This document shows positions 1 through 9,045 of a DNA stretch of 39,751 nucleotides, one piece after another; the first letter of the stretch is position 1; each line of letters opens with the position of its first letter. The translations under genes were made by a program, and so were the position numbers. This DNA comes from Streptomyces albicerus (GTDB lineage: Bacteria; Actinomycetota; Actinomycetes; Streptomycetales; Streptomycetaceae), in contig NZ_VWMY01000028.1 in NCBI RefSeq assembly GCF_008905045.1, positions 101,840 to 141,590 of the forward strand, read 5' to 3'. The notes beneath the pieces were generated by a model that was given only the letters and a program-made list of their open reading frames with translations, ran no database searches and had not been told where the DNA came from.

Positions 1-4
1 GTCC

Positions 5-3000
5 TCAGTCGAGCCAGCGGTCCCGTGCCAGTTCGTCCGTCCTGGACGGGTCCTCGAGCAGCGCGGCGACCTCGAAGCGGCGTGGCCACTGGCCGGCCGC
101 CCAGGCGAGGCCCGCGGCGACGCCCTCCACGGTGGCGGCGTGCAGGACTCCGTCGCGGGTGCGGCGCCAGTCGAGTTCGGTGCCGCCGACGAAGAGTTCC
201 TCGTGCTCGACGTACGTGGTGGGGGTCGAAGGGCCCAGCAGGACCCGTACGGAATCGGGCACGTCGTGCTCGACGCCCTCGCTCGTCACCTCGCCGGTCA
301 CGGACTCGCTCAGCCGCCGGACCTGGAACAGTTCGGCGAGGTCGGCGGCCCGCGACGGCCGTACGGGAAGCAGGGGCGTGCCGCCGGTGAAGGGCAGCAG
401 ATCGGGCGAGTCCACGACCACGGCGTCGGCCGCGTCCACGACCGTGACCTGCCCGTCCACGACGGCCCGCAACTCGTCCGGCAGGGTGACCTGCTCGGGG
501 TCGAGGTCGGCCAACGCGCCGTAGAGGGCGTGCAGTTGGGGCGCCGTGACCTCACGGTCGGGGTCGGCCAGGCGGTCTAGGAGCTCGGCGGCGCCGCCCG
601 GCTCGGCGAGGAGTGCGGCGACCGAGGTGCGGACGCCGAGGGCCCGCAGCACCTGCTCGTCGTCGAAGCCGGTCGCGTCGGCGGCGTCGTACAGGCCGTG
701 CAGGAGCGGGTCGCCGCCCTCGGCGCGCAGGCCTGCCGGGCGGCGGCCGTCGAGGACCGGGTGCCCGCGCAGCCACCAGGCGGTGTAGGGCCGGACGATC
801 TCGTGCGTTCCGTCGGGCAGCAGGATGCGCACCGGCTGGGTGATGGCGTCCCGCAGCGGCGGGCGGGAGAGCAGGGCGAGGGCCTGGGGCCAGCGGTCGT
901 CGTCCACCAGGTCGAGATCCCGTACGGCGACGATCTCCGGGGCGACCGGCGGGACCGGAGTCTCAGGGAGCCGGTCGAGGACGTCCTCGCACCACACGTC
1001 GACGGCGTCGAGCAGTCCCGCGTCGTCGGGCTCGGCGAAGTCCCCTTCCCTCGGCTCCAGTTCGTCGGGGTCGAGGACGACGTCGGTGGCGCGTACGAGG
1101 GTGAAGCTGGCCAGGACGCCACAGGCGGCCAGCGGCTGCTCGCCCCAGCGGTCGGCCAACTCGGCGTCCACGGAGGCGAGTTCGTTCTCGCGCATGACCT
1201 GGGCGAAGTGGCTGCCGGGGAGGACGAGTTCGCCGGCCGGGGCGAGTTCGCCCTCCTCGTCGGGGAGGGCGAGGGCGCCGAGCCAGGGTTCGTCGCCGGG
1301 TTCGAGGTTGGCGTCACGGACAAGGGCGAGGACGGTGTCGGCCAGCTCCTCGGCGTCCGGGGTGTCCTCTTCCCAGCCTCTGTCGTCGTCGAGGGAGGCG
1401 GCGACGGCCGCGCGGACCTGCGGGGTGGTGAGGACGGCGCGGGGCGTGGCCGGGAGGGCGCCCAGCTTCTCCAGGAGCGGGTGGGCGGCGTCCTGGTGGG
1501 CGACCTTGAGGCCGAGGCGGGCGAGGGTCTCGGAGGTGGCGGCCCAGGTGTCGTCGGGGGTGGGCCCGTCGGGGACCGGCAGGAGGATCTGGCGGGGCCC
1601 GATCGTCGTACGCCCGTCCGCGAGCGGCACGGGCAGCCCCGACAGGCGCTCAGGGTCGACCCCGGCGAGGCTGTCGTACAGCCGCCGCCACCAGTCCGGG
1701 GCCTTCTCCAGGCCCGCGAGCCGGTCGATGGCTTCCGTCAGCGGCACGCGTGCCACGCCCAGCGTGCGCAGCTCCACGCGTCGTTCGAGCCCGGCGGGGA
1801 GAAGGCTGGGCAGCACTTCTGCGAGGACGCGTACGGTCTCGGCTCCCGCCCCCTCCACCACCTCGGCGTCGCGCGGGCGCAGCGCCTCGGGGAGGTCGGG
1901 GTCGTCGCCCGGCTCGACCGCGGGCGGCAGGAAGGCCGTACGCGGCAGCCGGTCGAGGATCGCCTGGCGCAGGGACCCGTCCAGCTCACCCTTGCCGAGC
2001 GGGCCCGGCACCAGGCCGATGATCCCGGGGGTCACCGGCCGCCAGGCGGCCAGCAGCTCGGCGTACGCGTCCGCCGCACGCTGCACCAGGAAGTCGGTCA
2101 GCGGTCCGGGGGCGGCGTGGCGGCGGGTGGTGTCGAGCGGGAGGGAGGCGATGAGCAGGGCGGGTACCCCGAGGGCTTCGTCGCTGGGCGTGGGCGCGTG
2201 CACGACGGGGCTGGTGCGGGGGCGAATCGGTGCCCCGTCGGCGTCGACCGGGACGGCCCAGGTGACCGACCAGTGGGGGCGTAGCCGCTCCTCTACGGGC
2301 CGGTCGGCGAGCAGGGCGGGCTCCAGCGGGCCGTGTGCGGAGACGGTGCGCCAGCGGGTCGTACCGTCGCGGGAGTCCTCGACGAACACGCCGCCGCCCT
2401 CCGCGTCGGCACGGCGCCGGATCGTCCGTACGCTCCCGTCCCCGACCTCGACGACGACTTCCTCAAGGCCCGGCAGGGCGAGCAGCAGGGCATCGTCGAC
2501 GGCGCCGAGGAGCCGCTCGGCGAGATGCTCGGCCGCCGGGTCCCGCAGCGGCAGGATCACGACGGTGTCGTACGGGTCCGGGGCGGTGCCCTCGGCCGCG
2601 AACGGCAGCCGGAGCAGGGGCACATGGCCGTCGCGGCGCCGCAGCTCGTCGCCGAGCCCCGGGCTGTGGCGGGCGGTGTCGACGGCGAGTTCGCGGGCCT
2701 CGGCGAGGGACCAGCGGACTCCGCCGTGCCGCCCGACGAGGGCGGGCTCGTCGGTCACGGCGAGCACGGCCGCGAAGCCGACGCCGAACCGGCCGACCGC
2801 GCTGTCGTGGTCGTCCCGCTTCGCGGAGGCACGCAGCGTGGACAGCGACTCGACGCCCGTCGCGTCCAGCGGGGCGCCGGTGTTGGCGGCGACGAGGACG
2901 CCGTCGCGGAGGGTGAGCCGGAGCCGTCCCGGGACACCTGCCCGGGCGGCGGCATCGGCGGCATTCTGCGCGAGCTCGACGACGAGGCGGTCCCGGTACC

Positions 3001-3145
3001 CGCCGAGAACCAGGTCCTCCTCGGCGTTGGCGTCCTCGCGGAACCGCGCCGGGCTCGTCGCCCAGGCGTCCAGCACCCCGCGCCGCAGCCTCGCCGTCCC
3101 GAACGGGTCCGCACCCTCGGCAGCCGGCCGCACGAACTTGCTCAC
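5..3145 (-). CDS. Sacsin/Hsp90-type N-terminal ATPase domain protein
   Basis: 1046 aa, complete; the GTG start is preceded by GGAGAG at good spacing. The N-terminal ~250 residues form a GHKL (Hsp90/sacsin-like) ATP-binding fold. An N-box ELAQNAADA has the likely catalytic Glu at about 57 and the Mg-binding Asn at 61, and a glycine lid GRFGVGF lies near 118-124. The DNG box is degenerate (AANTGAP). The remaining ~800 residues are acidic and Leu/Pro-rich with no motif I recognise. There are no membrane segments, so it is probably cytosolic. The family is annotated in Streptomyces as sacsin N-terminal ATPase-like; a chaperone-like role is inferred, the client is unknown. No partner gene is coupled to it, and the next gene upstream is 240 bases away. 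Confidence 0.85.
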   Translation of the reverse strand: MSKFVRPAAEGADPFGTARLRRGVLDAWATSPARFREDANAEEDLVLGGYRDRLVVELAQNAADAAARAGVPGRLRLTLRDGVLVAANTGAPLDATGVESLSTLRASAKRDDHDSAVGRFGVGFAAVLAVTDEPALVGRHGGVRWSLAEARELAVDTARHSPGLGDELRRRDGHVPLLRLPFAAEGTAPDPYDTVVILPLRDPAAEHLAERLLGAVDDALLLALPGLEEVVVEVGDGSVRTIRRRADAEGGGVFVEDSRDGTTRWRTVSAHGPLEPALLADRPVEERLRPHWSVTWAVPVDADGAPIRPRTSPVVHAPTPSDEALGVPALLIASLPLDTTRRHAAPGPLTDFLVQRAADAYAELLAAWRPVTPGIIGLVPGPLGKGELDGSLRQAILDRLPRTAFLPPAVEPGDDPDLPEALRPRDAEVVEGAGAETVRVLAEVLPSLLPAGLERRVELRTLGVARVPLTEAIDRLAGLEKAPDWWRRLYDSLAGVDPERLSGLPVPLADGRTTIGPRQILLPVPDGPTPDDTWAATSETLARLGLKVAHQDAAHPLLEKLGALPATPRAVLTTPQVRAAVAASLDDDRGWEEDTPDAEELADTVLALVRDANLEPGDEPWLGALALPDEEGELAPAGELVLPGSHFAQVMRENELASVDAELADRWGEQPLAACGVLASFTLVRATDVVLDPDELEPREGDFAEPDDAGLLDAVDVWCEDVLDRLPETPVPPVAPEIVAVRDLDLVDDDRWPQALALLSRPPLRDAITQPVRILLPDGTHEIVRPYTAWWLRGHPVLDGRRPAGLRAEGGDPLLHGLYDAADATGFDDEQVLRALGVRTSVAALLAEPGGAAELLDRLADPDREVTAPQLHALYGALADLDPEQVTLPDELRAVVDGQVTVVDAADAVVVDSPDLLPFTGGTPLLPVRPSRAADLAELFQVRRLSESVTGEVTSEGVEHDVPDSVRVLLGPSTPTTYVEHEELFVGGTELDWRRTRDGVLHAATVEGVAAGLAWAAGQWPRRFEVAALLEDPSRTDELARDRWLD

Positions 3146-3262
3146 GGTTCACTCTCCTACTCGGGTTGTACGGCCGCACGCGGTGGCTCGGTCGCGGCAA
3201 GAAGGTACCGCGCGGGGTGGGATGCGGGTTCCCGGAGTGAGGGCAGGTAATGCCCGACTACC

Positions 3263-3330
3263 TAGGGGCGCGAGGCCGTGACATTTGCGGCTCCGCCGCG
3301 TGGGCGCGACCAGCCACACTCAGCCCGCAC
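3263..3330. repeat. Dispersed intergenic repeat, type B copy 1
   Basis: Contains the type B core TGCGGCTCCGCCGCG at 3286-3300, preceded by a GGGGCGCG arm and followed by GGGCGCGACCAGCCA. The same layout recurs near 10111, 16050 and, reversed, 22745. It lies between two minus-strand genes (start of the sacsin-like gene, end of the DUF3027 gene). Confidence 0.7.
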
Positions 3331-3385
3331 TCGCCAACGCACTGCTCCCACCACCCCCGTAGGCGTACCGCCCAGCCGCCGGAGG

Positions 3386-4309
3386 TCAGGAGTGGCCGAA
3401 CTCCGCAGACGGCTCATCCGGAGTCAGTGGCACGGACCCCGAGTCCGGCGACGGACGCAGGGGGAACGGGTCAACCCGGGTCTCGTCGATCACCGGCGGA
3501 GCCGGCCGTGGCGGCTTCGGCATGACCGCCGCCTCGGAATGCCCCCCGCACCCGTAGGACAGCGACACCACACGACCGTCCGCAGGCGAGAACTCATTCG
3601 CACAGACACCGAACGCCTGCCCGAGCGAGCCGCCGATCGGATTCAGGAAGCCGCAGCTGACGCACGTGGCAGGCGCGGCCTGGGCCATCGCCGTCTTGGG
3701 CCCGTACGACTCCTCCCACCGGTCCGCCGCGACATGCAGCCCGTACCGCGACAGCACCCGCGCCCGCCGCATCCCGAGCTCCTCCGCCACGGAGGCGATC
3801 GAACCGCGGGTCGGCACGGCGGGAAGGCTGGCCGGCGTCCCGGCCGTCACCTCGGCGTCCTCCGCCTCGGCGAGCTCGGCCATCTCCTCGGAGATCGGCG
3901 AGTTCGGGGCGGGTTCGTCCTCGCCGGAGTACCCGGGCTCCAGACGCAGATCCTCCGCGTCCGTGGGAAGAAGATCACCCGGGCCCATGTCCCCGGGCCG
4001 GAGCCGCTCGCTCCACGGCACCCACTCGGGTGCGAGGAGGGCGTCCGGGCCGGGCAGCAGCACCGTCTCGTCGAGGGTCACGACCTTCGCCCGCGAGGCC
4101 CTGGCCACGGTCACGGCCCAGCGCCAGCCTCGGTAGCCCAGTTCCTTGCACTCGAAGAAGTGCGTGACGACGCGATCCCCTTCGCTGACCATCCCGGCGT
4201 GCTCCCCGACCACGCCGGGCGCGGCGGCCTCCTCGGCGGCGGCCCGGGCGAGGTCGATGGCCTCGGCGCACAGACGGTCGGGGGTGCGGCTTCGCGTTGT
4301 CGCGCTCAC
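3386..4309 (-). CDS. DUF3027 family protein
   Basis: 307 aa from a GTG start reading VSATTRSRTPDRLCAEA, chosen because GGAGAG stands 11 bases upstream and because the longer reading frame to 4636 is low-complexity Arg/Ala-rich. The N-terminal half (residues ~30-130) has the DUF3027 pattern: HFFECKELGYRGWRWAVTVA, then a VLLPGPDALLAPEWVPW stretch typical of the actinobacterial family. The C-terminal part contains a CVSCGF segment followed by a second cysteine, possibly a small metal site, and ends in a Pro-rich tail. No function is established. It is transcribed away from the MFS gene across a repeat-rich gap. Confidence 0.85.
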   Translation of the reverse strand: MSATTRSRTPDRLCAEAIDLARAAAEEAAAPGVVGEHAGMVSEGDRVVTHFFECKELGYRGWRWAVTVARASRAKVVTLDETVLLPGPDALLAPEWVPWSERLRPGDMGPGDLLPTDAEDLRLEPGYSGEDEPAPNSPISEEMAELAEAEDAEVTAGTPASLPAVPTRGSIASVAEELGMRRARVLSRYGLHVAADRWEESYGPKTAMAQAAPATCVSCGFLNPIGGSLGQAFGVCANEFSPADGRVVSLSYGCGGHSEAAVMPKPPRPAPPVIDETRVDPFPLRPSPDSGSVPLTPDEPSAEFGHS

Positions 4310-4760
4310 AGGTATCGCTTCTCTCCTACGCCGTCTCACGAGTGCGCCGTCCCTCGACGGGGGTGCGGACGGAGCGGACCAGTGGGCCGCGTCGACGTCC
4401 GCGCCCGATCGCACTCGGGCGCACCTACACCACCCATTCTGCGGGATGGCTGAGAGGCGCGCGGCCGAGAACAACCGCCGCGGGCGCGCTACGCACGCTA
4501 CCGTCTCGCTGGCGCTTGGCCTACACCGCGGTCTCTTCGCCGCTCCGCGGCGTGGCCTTTGCCGCTCCGCGGCCCGGCTTTGCTCGCTCCGCGAGCTGTG
4601 TCTTCGCCGCTCCGCGGCGTTTTCCCGCCCGCCCACACTTTTTTCGACCGCTCCGCGATCCCCGTCACCCGCCGCTCCGCGGCGAACTCACAGCGTCCAC
4701 TCAGCCCCTATACGCGCGGTAACCGCACTACATACGCCATTCTCGGGGCACTATTGCGGA
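4310..4760. repeat. Divergent intergenic region with small hairpin repeats
   Basis: No gene is supported in these 451 bases. The right half holds copies of a 13-15-base inverted repeat with a TCC loop (arms GCCGC/GCGGC) at 4538-4552, 4561-4573, 4605-4619 and 4670-4684. A variant copy at 4582-4596 has changed both arms (GCTCGC/GCGAGC), so pairing is preserved, and a degraded copy lies near 4645-4658. The left half should hold the DUF3027 promoter, which I could not place with confidence. Confidence 0.65.
4749..4754 (+). promoter_or_regulatory. Candidate -10 of a leaderless MFS transcript
   Basis: CACTAT ends 6 bases before the GTG at 4761, at the -12 to -7 spacing expected if transcription starts on the start codon. 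No convincing -35 and no Shine-Dalgarno at proper spacing (GCGGA abuts the GTG). Inference only. Confidence 0.35.
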
Positions 4761-6182
4761 GTGGCAGCCGCGAGGTCGCCCCAAGGTGCCACCGGGATCG
4801 GTGGAGGCGGGGCGGGACGTACGAGCGGGTCGGGCCCGGTGCGCGGGGCCGTCCGGTCCGTCGGGCGTGCCCTGCATCTGCCGTTCACGGGGACGGCGAA
4901 GGGCATCAGAAAGGCGACTCACGCGCACGGCGCGGGCGAGTCGGGCCTCGGCAAGCTGATCGAACTGCATGGTGTGAACGGCGCCGGCGACATGATGATC
5001 ACCGTGGCGCTCGCCTCGACGGTCTTCTTCTCGGTCCCCACGGACGAGGCCCGCGGCCGCGTGGCGCTCTACCTCGCGATCACGATGGCCCCGTTCACGC
5101 TCCTCGCCCCGATTGTCGGCCCCCTCCTGGACCGCCTCCCGCACGGCCGCCGCGCGGCGATGGCCGGCGCGTTCATCGCTCGCGCCTTCATGGCGCTGCT
5201 GCTGTCGAGCGCGGTCGTCACGGGCAGCATCGAGCTGTATCCGGCGGCCCTCGGCGTCCTGGTGGCGTCGAAGGCGTACGGCGTGGTCAGAAGCGCCGTG
5301 GTGCCCCGGCTGCTGCCGCCCACGTTCTCCCTGGTGAAGGCGAACTCGCGGGTCACGCTGGGCGGTCTGCTGGCGACGGGTGTGGCGGCCCCGATCGGGG
5401 CGGGGCTCCAGGCGCTGGGCCCCCGCTATCCGCTCTACGGCGCCTTCTTGATCTTCGTGGCGGGCACGGTCCTGTCGTTCCAGCTGCCCCACAAGGTCGA
5501 CTCGGCGAAGGGCGAGGACAAGGCCCTGCTCGCCGCGGACGAGCAGCATCTGCACGGGCCGCACCTGAAACCGCCGAAGCGCCCGGGCCTGCGTACGGTC
5601 GGCACGGCGGTCACACACGCGCTCGCCGCGAACGCCGCGCTGCGGTGCCTGTCCGGGTTCCTGATCTTCTTCCTCGCCTTCCTGCTGCGCGAGCATCCCC
5701 TCGCCGGTGCGAGCGCGGCGGTCTCGCTGGGCATAGTGGGCGTCTCCGCGGGCGTGGGCAACGCGCTGGGCACGGCGGTCGGGGCGGCCCTGAGATCGCG
5801 GGCACCGGAGCTGATCATCGTGACGGTGGTCGCGGTGGTGATGGCGGTGGCGATCACGGCGGCGGCGTTCTTCGGAGTGATCCTGGTGGCGATACTCGCC
5901 GCGTTCGCCGGGTTCGCCCAGGCGCTGTCCAAGCTGTCCCTGGACGCGCTGATCCAGCGGGACGTACCCGAGCTGGTGCGGACGTCGGCGTTCGCGCGCT
6001 CGGAGACGCTGCTGCAGATGTCGTGGGTGGTCGGCGGTGCGATCGGCATGGCGCTGCCCCTCAACGGCACGCTCGGGCTTTCGGTGGCCGCCGCGATCGT
6101 CGCCGCCGGCTGGCTCACCACGGTCCGCGGCCTGCTGAGCGCGGCCAAGAGCGGCGGCCGACAGCACGCGCGCGTGGCGTGA
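4761..6182 (+). CDS. MFS-type transporter
   Basis: 473 aa from GTG (VAAARSPQGATGI). About 60 N-terminal hydrophilic residues precede a chain of 10-12 hydrophobic segments. A motif-A-like loop GPLLDRLPHGRR near residues 116-127 sits between TM2 and TM3, and a hydrophilic central loop at roughly 245-275 separates the two halves, as in the major facilitator superfamily. Substrate is unknown; no regulator or biosynthetic gene is coupled. The upstream reading frame to 4146 crosses the repeat block and is not coding-like. The next gene begins 187 bases downstream. Confidence 0.85.
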   Translation: MAAARSPQGATGIGGGGAGRTSGSGPVRGAVRSVGRALHLPFTGTAKGIRKATHAHGAGESGLGKLIELHGVNGAGDMMITVALASTVFFSVPTDEARGRVALYLAITMAPFTLLAPIVGPLLDRLPHGRRAAMAGAFIARAFMALLLSSAVVTGSIELYPAALGVLVASKAYGVVRSAVVPRLLPPTFSLVKANSRVTLGGLLATGVAAPIGAGLQALGPRYPLYGAFLIFVAGTVLSFQLPHKVDSAKGEDKALLAADEQHLHGPHLKPPKRPGLRTVGTAVTHALAANAALRCLSGFLIFFLAFLLREHPLAGASAAVSLGIVGVSAGVGNALGTAVGAALRSRAPELIIVTVVAVVMAVAITAAAFFGVILVAILAAFAGFAQALSKLSLDALIQRDVPELVRTSAFARSETLLQMSWVVGGAIGMALPLNGTLGLSVAAAIVAAGWLTTVRGLLSAAKSGGRQHARVA

Positions 6183-6196
6183 ACGGGGACGTTGTG

Positions 6197-6262
6197 GGGC
6201 GGCGTGAACCGGACGTGCGGGCGGCATGCGCCTAGCCTGCGGGCGGCGTGAGCCGGACGTGC
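6197..6262 (+). repeat. Pair of 22-base direct repeats
   Basis: GGGCGGCGTGAACCGGACGT at 6197 is repeated at 6241 with one substitution; both extend to 22 bases, period 44. Located between the MFS gene and the DUF2771 gene, just upstream of the latter's likely promoter. Confidence 0.6.
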
Positions 6263-6356
6263 AGGACGGCGGGAACCTGGCCTGCAGGTGGCCCACGCGG
6301 GGACTGCGGCACGCCGCGTACCCCACCCACGTAGCCGGGCCGCAGGAGGCGCCCGA

Positions 6357-6362
6357 TAGCCT
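6357..6362 (+). promoter_or_regulatory. Candidate -10 of a leaderless DUF2771 transcript
   Basis: TAGCCT ends 6 bases before the ATG at 6369, matching the TANNNT form and the spacing for a leaderless start. A GGAGG lies about 20 bases upstream, too far to act as a ribosome site. Confidence 0.45.
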
Positions 6363-6368
6363 TCGCCC

Positions 6369-6857
6369 ATGAGCTCCCAGCGTCCCCTTGCGCGCCGTCG
6401 CCGCGCCGTCGCCGTCGTCGGCGCCGTTTCCGCCGGACTTCTCGTCCTGTCCGCCTGTGACAAGCCGACGCCGATGGCCACCGTCACGATCGGCAAGAAC
6501 TCGGTCAGCACCGAGGCCGAGTGCTACAAGGACGGCGAGAACATCGGCCGCGAGGAAGCGACCAAGTGCGCCGCCGAGAAGGCCTCCGACACGATCAGCG
6601 TCCCGCAGGGCGAGACGCTGCGGATCGGTGTCGACCCGGAGATCGCGGACGAGGGCTGGGCCCTGTGGCTCAACGGGCAGCAGGTCACGTCCCCGTTCAA
6701 GAAGACGTACTACGCCTTCGAGGGCGTCGACCTCTTCGCCGACCAGCAGGGCCAGGCCGCCCCGAAGACGATCAACATCAGCATCGTCCAGCAGAACAAG
6801 TCCGGTTCGCAGTTCAAGGGCGTCTGGAACTTCAAGCTCGAGAACGCGGACGCTTGA
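6369..6857 (+). CDS. DUF2771 family lipoprotein
   Basis: 162 aa. Basic N-terminus (PLARRRRAV), hydrophobic core, and lipobox LSAC with the lipidated Cys at 30, so the mature protein should be anchored to the outer face of the membrane. The mature part is a compact beta-rich-looking domain with two further cysteines (in AECYKDG and TKCAAEK) that could form a disulfide. It matches the actinobacterial DUF2771 family in size and layout. It stands 19 bases before mqnB on the same strand and is probably co-transcribed, but a menaquinone role is not implied by the sequence. Confidence 0.85.
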   Translation: MSSQRPLARRRRAVAVVGAVSAGLLVLSACDKPTPMATVTIGKNSVSTEAECYKDGENIGREEATKCAAEKASDTISVPQGETLRIGVDPEIADEGWALWLNGQQVTSPFKKTYYAFEGVDLFADQQGQAAPKTINISIVQQNKSGSQFKGVWNFKLENADA

Positions 6858-6876
6858 GCCGCCTGATCCGCCGCGC

Positions 6877-7608
6877 ATGCGTGTCCTGGTAGCCACCGCG
6901 GTCCCCGCCGAACGGGACGCGGTGGCCGCGGCGTTCGCGCCGTCGGCGCGGGAGTACACGGTGCCGGGAGCGAGCCTGAGCAGGGTGGCGCCCCCGGACG
7001 GCCGCTCCACCGTCTTCGATCTGCTCGCCGCGGGCGTGGGCCCCGCGGCCGCCGCCGCGTCGACCGCGGCCGCGCTCACCGCCGCCGCCCTCGCCGAAGC
7101 GCCGTACGCCCTCGTCGTCTCCGCGGGCATCGGGGGCGGCTTCCAGCCAGACGCGCCCGTCGGGTCGCTCGTGATCGCCGACGAGATCACCGTGGCGGAT
7201 CTCGGTGCCGAGACCGCGGACGGGTTCGTGCCGGTCACCGAACTGGGTTTCGGGGTCGTCACCCATCGTCCGCCGGAATCACTCGTACGAGAGGTCGCGG
7301 CCGTCACGGGAGCGCGTACCGGTGTCGTCCTCACCGTCAACACCGTGACCGGAAGCGCCGGGCGCGCGGCCGGGTTGCGCCGGTGCCATCCGCGGGCGCT
7401 CGCCGAGGCGATGGAGGGGTTCGGGGTCGCGGAGGCGGCCGCCGCGCACGGCGTGCCCGTGCTGGAGATCCGTGCCGTGTCCAACCCCGTCGGCCCCCGC
7501 GACCGCGCCGCCTGGCGGATCGGCGATGCCCTCGCGGCACTCACCGGGGCGTTCGGGAAGCTCACGCCCGTACTGGAGAGTTGGAACCCACATGACCGCA
7601 CCCACTGA
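6877..7608 (+). CDS. mqnB: Futalosine hydrolase
   Basis: 243 aa. Cleaves futalosine to dehypoxanthine futalosine and hypoxanthine in the futalosine route to menaquinone; cytosolic. The fold is that of the nucleoside phosphorylase/MTAN family: MRVLVATAVPAERDAV at the start, ALVVSAGIGGGF near residue 80, and VLEIRAVSNPVGPRDR near the C-terminus, where the family carries ribose/base-contacting residues. I chose ATG 6877 because the longer frame overlaps the DUF2771 gene. No clear Shine-Dalgarno, so translation may depend on the upstream gene. Its stop overlaps the start of mqnD by 17 bases, a strong sign of an operon. Confidence 0.93.
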   Translation: MRVLVATAVPAERDAVAAAFAPSAREYTVPGASLSRVAPPDGRSTVFDLLAAGVGPAAAAASTAAALTAAALAEAPYALVVSAGIGGGFQPDAPVGSLVIADEITVADLGAETADGFVPVTELGFGVVTHRPPESLVREVAAVTGARTGVVLTVNTVTGSAGRAAGLRRCHPRALAEAMEGFGVAEAAAAHGVPVLEIRAVSNPVGPRDRAAWRIGDALAALTGAFGKLTPVLESWNPHDRTH

Positions 7609-8446
7609 GCCCCTGCAGATCGCGTACTCCCCCTGCCCGAACGACACCTTCGTCTTCGACGCCTGGGCCCACGGCCGGATCCCGGGCGCGCCCGCACTGG
7701 ACGTGACCTTCGCGGACATCGACATCACCAACGGCATGGCCGAACGTGGCGAGTTCGACGTCCTGAAGGTGTCGTACGCCGTCCTGCCGTACGTCCTCGA
7801 CGAGTACGCGCTGCTGCCCTGCGGAGGCGCGCTGGGGCGGGGCTGCGGGCCCCTGGTCCTCACCCGGGAGCCCGGCGTGGACCTCACCGGGCGCACGGTC
7901 GCCGTGCCGAGCGAGCGGTCGACGGCGTACCTGCTGTTCCGCCTGTGGGCCGCGGACACACTGCCCGGAGGGGTCGGCGAGATCGTGGTCATGCCGTTCC
8001 ACGAGATCATGCCGGCCGTACGGGACGGCAAGGTGGACGCCGGACTCGTCATCCACGAGGCCCGCTTCACGTACCAGAACTACGGCCTGCACAAGCTCGC
8101 GGACATGGGCGAGCACTGGGAGTCGACCACGGGTCTGCCGATCCCGCTGGGCGCGATCATCGCCAAGCGGTCGCTGGGCGAGAACACGCTGAGGCTGCTC
8201 GCCGAGTCCGCCCGCGCGTCCGTACGCGCCGCCTGGGACGACCCCGAGGCCTCGCGCCCGTACGTCATGGAGCACGCCCAGGAGATGGACCCGAAGGTCG
8301 CCGACCAGCACATCGGCCTGTACGTCAACGAGTTCACGCTCGACCTCGGCGAGGACGGCCATGCGGCCGTCAGGGGGCTGCTGACGCGCGCGGCGGCCGA
8401 GGGGCTTGTGCCGCCCCTCGGCCCGGATGCGCTTGCCTTTCCCTGA
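7592..8446 (+). CDS. mqnD: 1,4-dihydroxy-6-naphthoate synthase
   Basis: 284 aa. Converts cyclic dehypoxanthine futalosine to 1,4-dihydroxy-6-naphthoate, the naphthalene precursor of menaquinone. The MqnA/MqnD-type periplasmic-binding-like fold is shown by IAYSPCPNDTFVFDAWAHG at the N-terminus, ERGEFDVLKVSYAVLP near 50-65, and GGALGRGCGPLVLTREPG near 73-90. ATG 7592 follows GGAGAG by about 11 bases and starts inside mqnB. mqnA, mqnC and mqnE are not in the window, consistent with the scattered arrangement of this pathway in Streptomyces. Confidence 0.94.
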   Translation: MTAPTEPLQIAYSPCPNDTFVFDAWAHGRIPGAPALDVTFADIDITNGMAERGEFDVLKVSYAVLPYVLDEYALLPCGGALGRGCGPLVLTREPGVDLTGRTVAVPSERSTAYLLFRLWAADTLPGGVGEIVVMPFHEIMPAVRDGKVDAGLVIHEARFTYQNYGLHKLADMGEHWESTTGLPIPLGAIIAKRSLGENTLRLLAESARASVRAAWDDPEASRPYVMEHAQEMDPKVADQHIGLYVNEFTLDLGEDGHAAVRGLLTRAAAEGLVPPLGPDALAFP

Positions 8447-8450
8447 GGCT

Positions 8451-8463
8451 CTCGGTCCCCGAG
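8451..8463. terminator. Small hairpin between convergent genes
   Basis: CTCGG-TCC-CCGAG, a 5-bp stem in the 19-base gap between mqnD and the convergent cold-shock gene. Too weak to be sure it terminates. Confidence 0.25.
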
Positions 8464-8465
8464 GG

Positions 8466-8849
8466 TCAGACGTCCAACTGGTCGGCGACCGCGCGGAGCA
8501 GGCCCGCGATCTTCTTGCCGGAGGCCTTGTCGGGGTAGCGGCCCCTCTCGAGCATGGGCGTGATGCTTTCGAGGAGGGTCGTCAAGTCCTGGACGATGGA
8601 CGCCAGTTCGTCCGGCTTGCGGCGCTGCGCGGCCGCGACGGACGGCGTGGGGTCCAGGAGCACCACCGAAAGTGCCTGGTCACCGCGCTGTCCGGCGACC
8701 ACGCCGAACTCCACGCGCTGACCCGGCTTGAGAACATCGACTCCGGCGGGCAGGACCGAGGAATGAACGAAGACGTCGCCGCCGTCGTCGCGGGAGAGAA
8801 AGCCGAAGCCCTTCTCGCTGTTGAACCACTTGACCTTGCCGGTAGGCAC
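8466..8849 (-). CDS. Cold-shock-domain protein with C-terminal extension
   Basis: 127 aa from GTG (VPTGKVKWFNSEKGFGFLSR), preceded by GAGGA five bases upstream. Residues 1-65 are a cold-shock domain with both RNA-binding motifs, KGFGFL and DVFVHSS. The family core is ~67 aa; here a further ~60 helical residues (ASIVQDLTTLLESITPMLER to the end) are added, as in one conserved Streptomyces CSP type. It probably binds single-stranded RNA or DNA in the cytosol. Convergent with mqnD, 19 bases apart. Confidence 0.92.
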   Translation of the reverse strand: MPTGKVKWFNSEKGFGFLSRDDGGDVFVHSSVLPAGVDVLKPGQRVEFGVVAGQRGDQALSVVLLDPTPSVAAAQRRKPDELASIVQDLTTLLESITPMLERGRYPDKASGKKIAGLLRAVADQLDV

Positions 8850-9012
8850 GTCTGTCCTCGTCCTCGTACTCGTCGGAAACTGCGTCTGACTTCGTCTGGA
8901 AACTGCGGCTGAAACTGCTCGGGAAACGGGTCCGTATAGCACTACAGCGGGTCGTCGGACCCGCCGGTACCAAGGCTAATGGTCCGGCGGCTGCTGACAA
9001 GACGTCGCCGGA

Positions 9013-9039
9013 TTGTTCCTCCGCGCTGGGAACTACCCT
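9013..9039 (+). promoter_or_regulatory. Candidate promoter of a leaderless small membrane gene
   Basis: TACCCT at 9034-9039 lies 6 bases before GTG 9046. A TTGTTC at 9013-9018 could be the -35, though the 15-base spacer is short. Confidence 0.45.
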
Positions 9040-9045
9040 GGTCGG

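Noticed and set aside
698..2284. Long plus-strand frames across the first gene (528 and 818 codons)
   Set aside because: They are Gly/Arg- or Ser/Arg-rich shadows of the minus-strand ATPase gene, which has clear motifs and codon bias.
4728..7697. A 989-codon minus-strand frame
   Set aside because: Antisense to the MFS, DUF2771, mqnB and mqnD genes, with Arg-rich composition and no domain.
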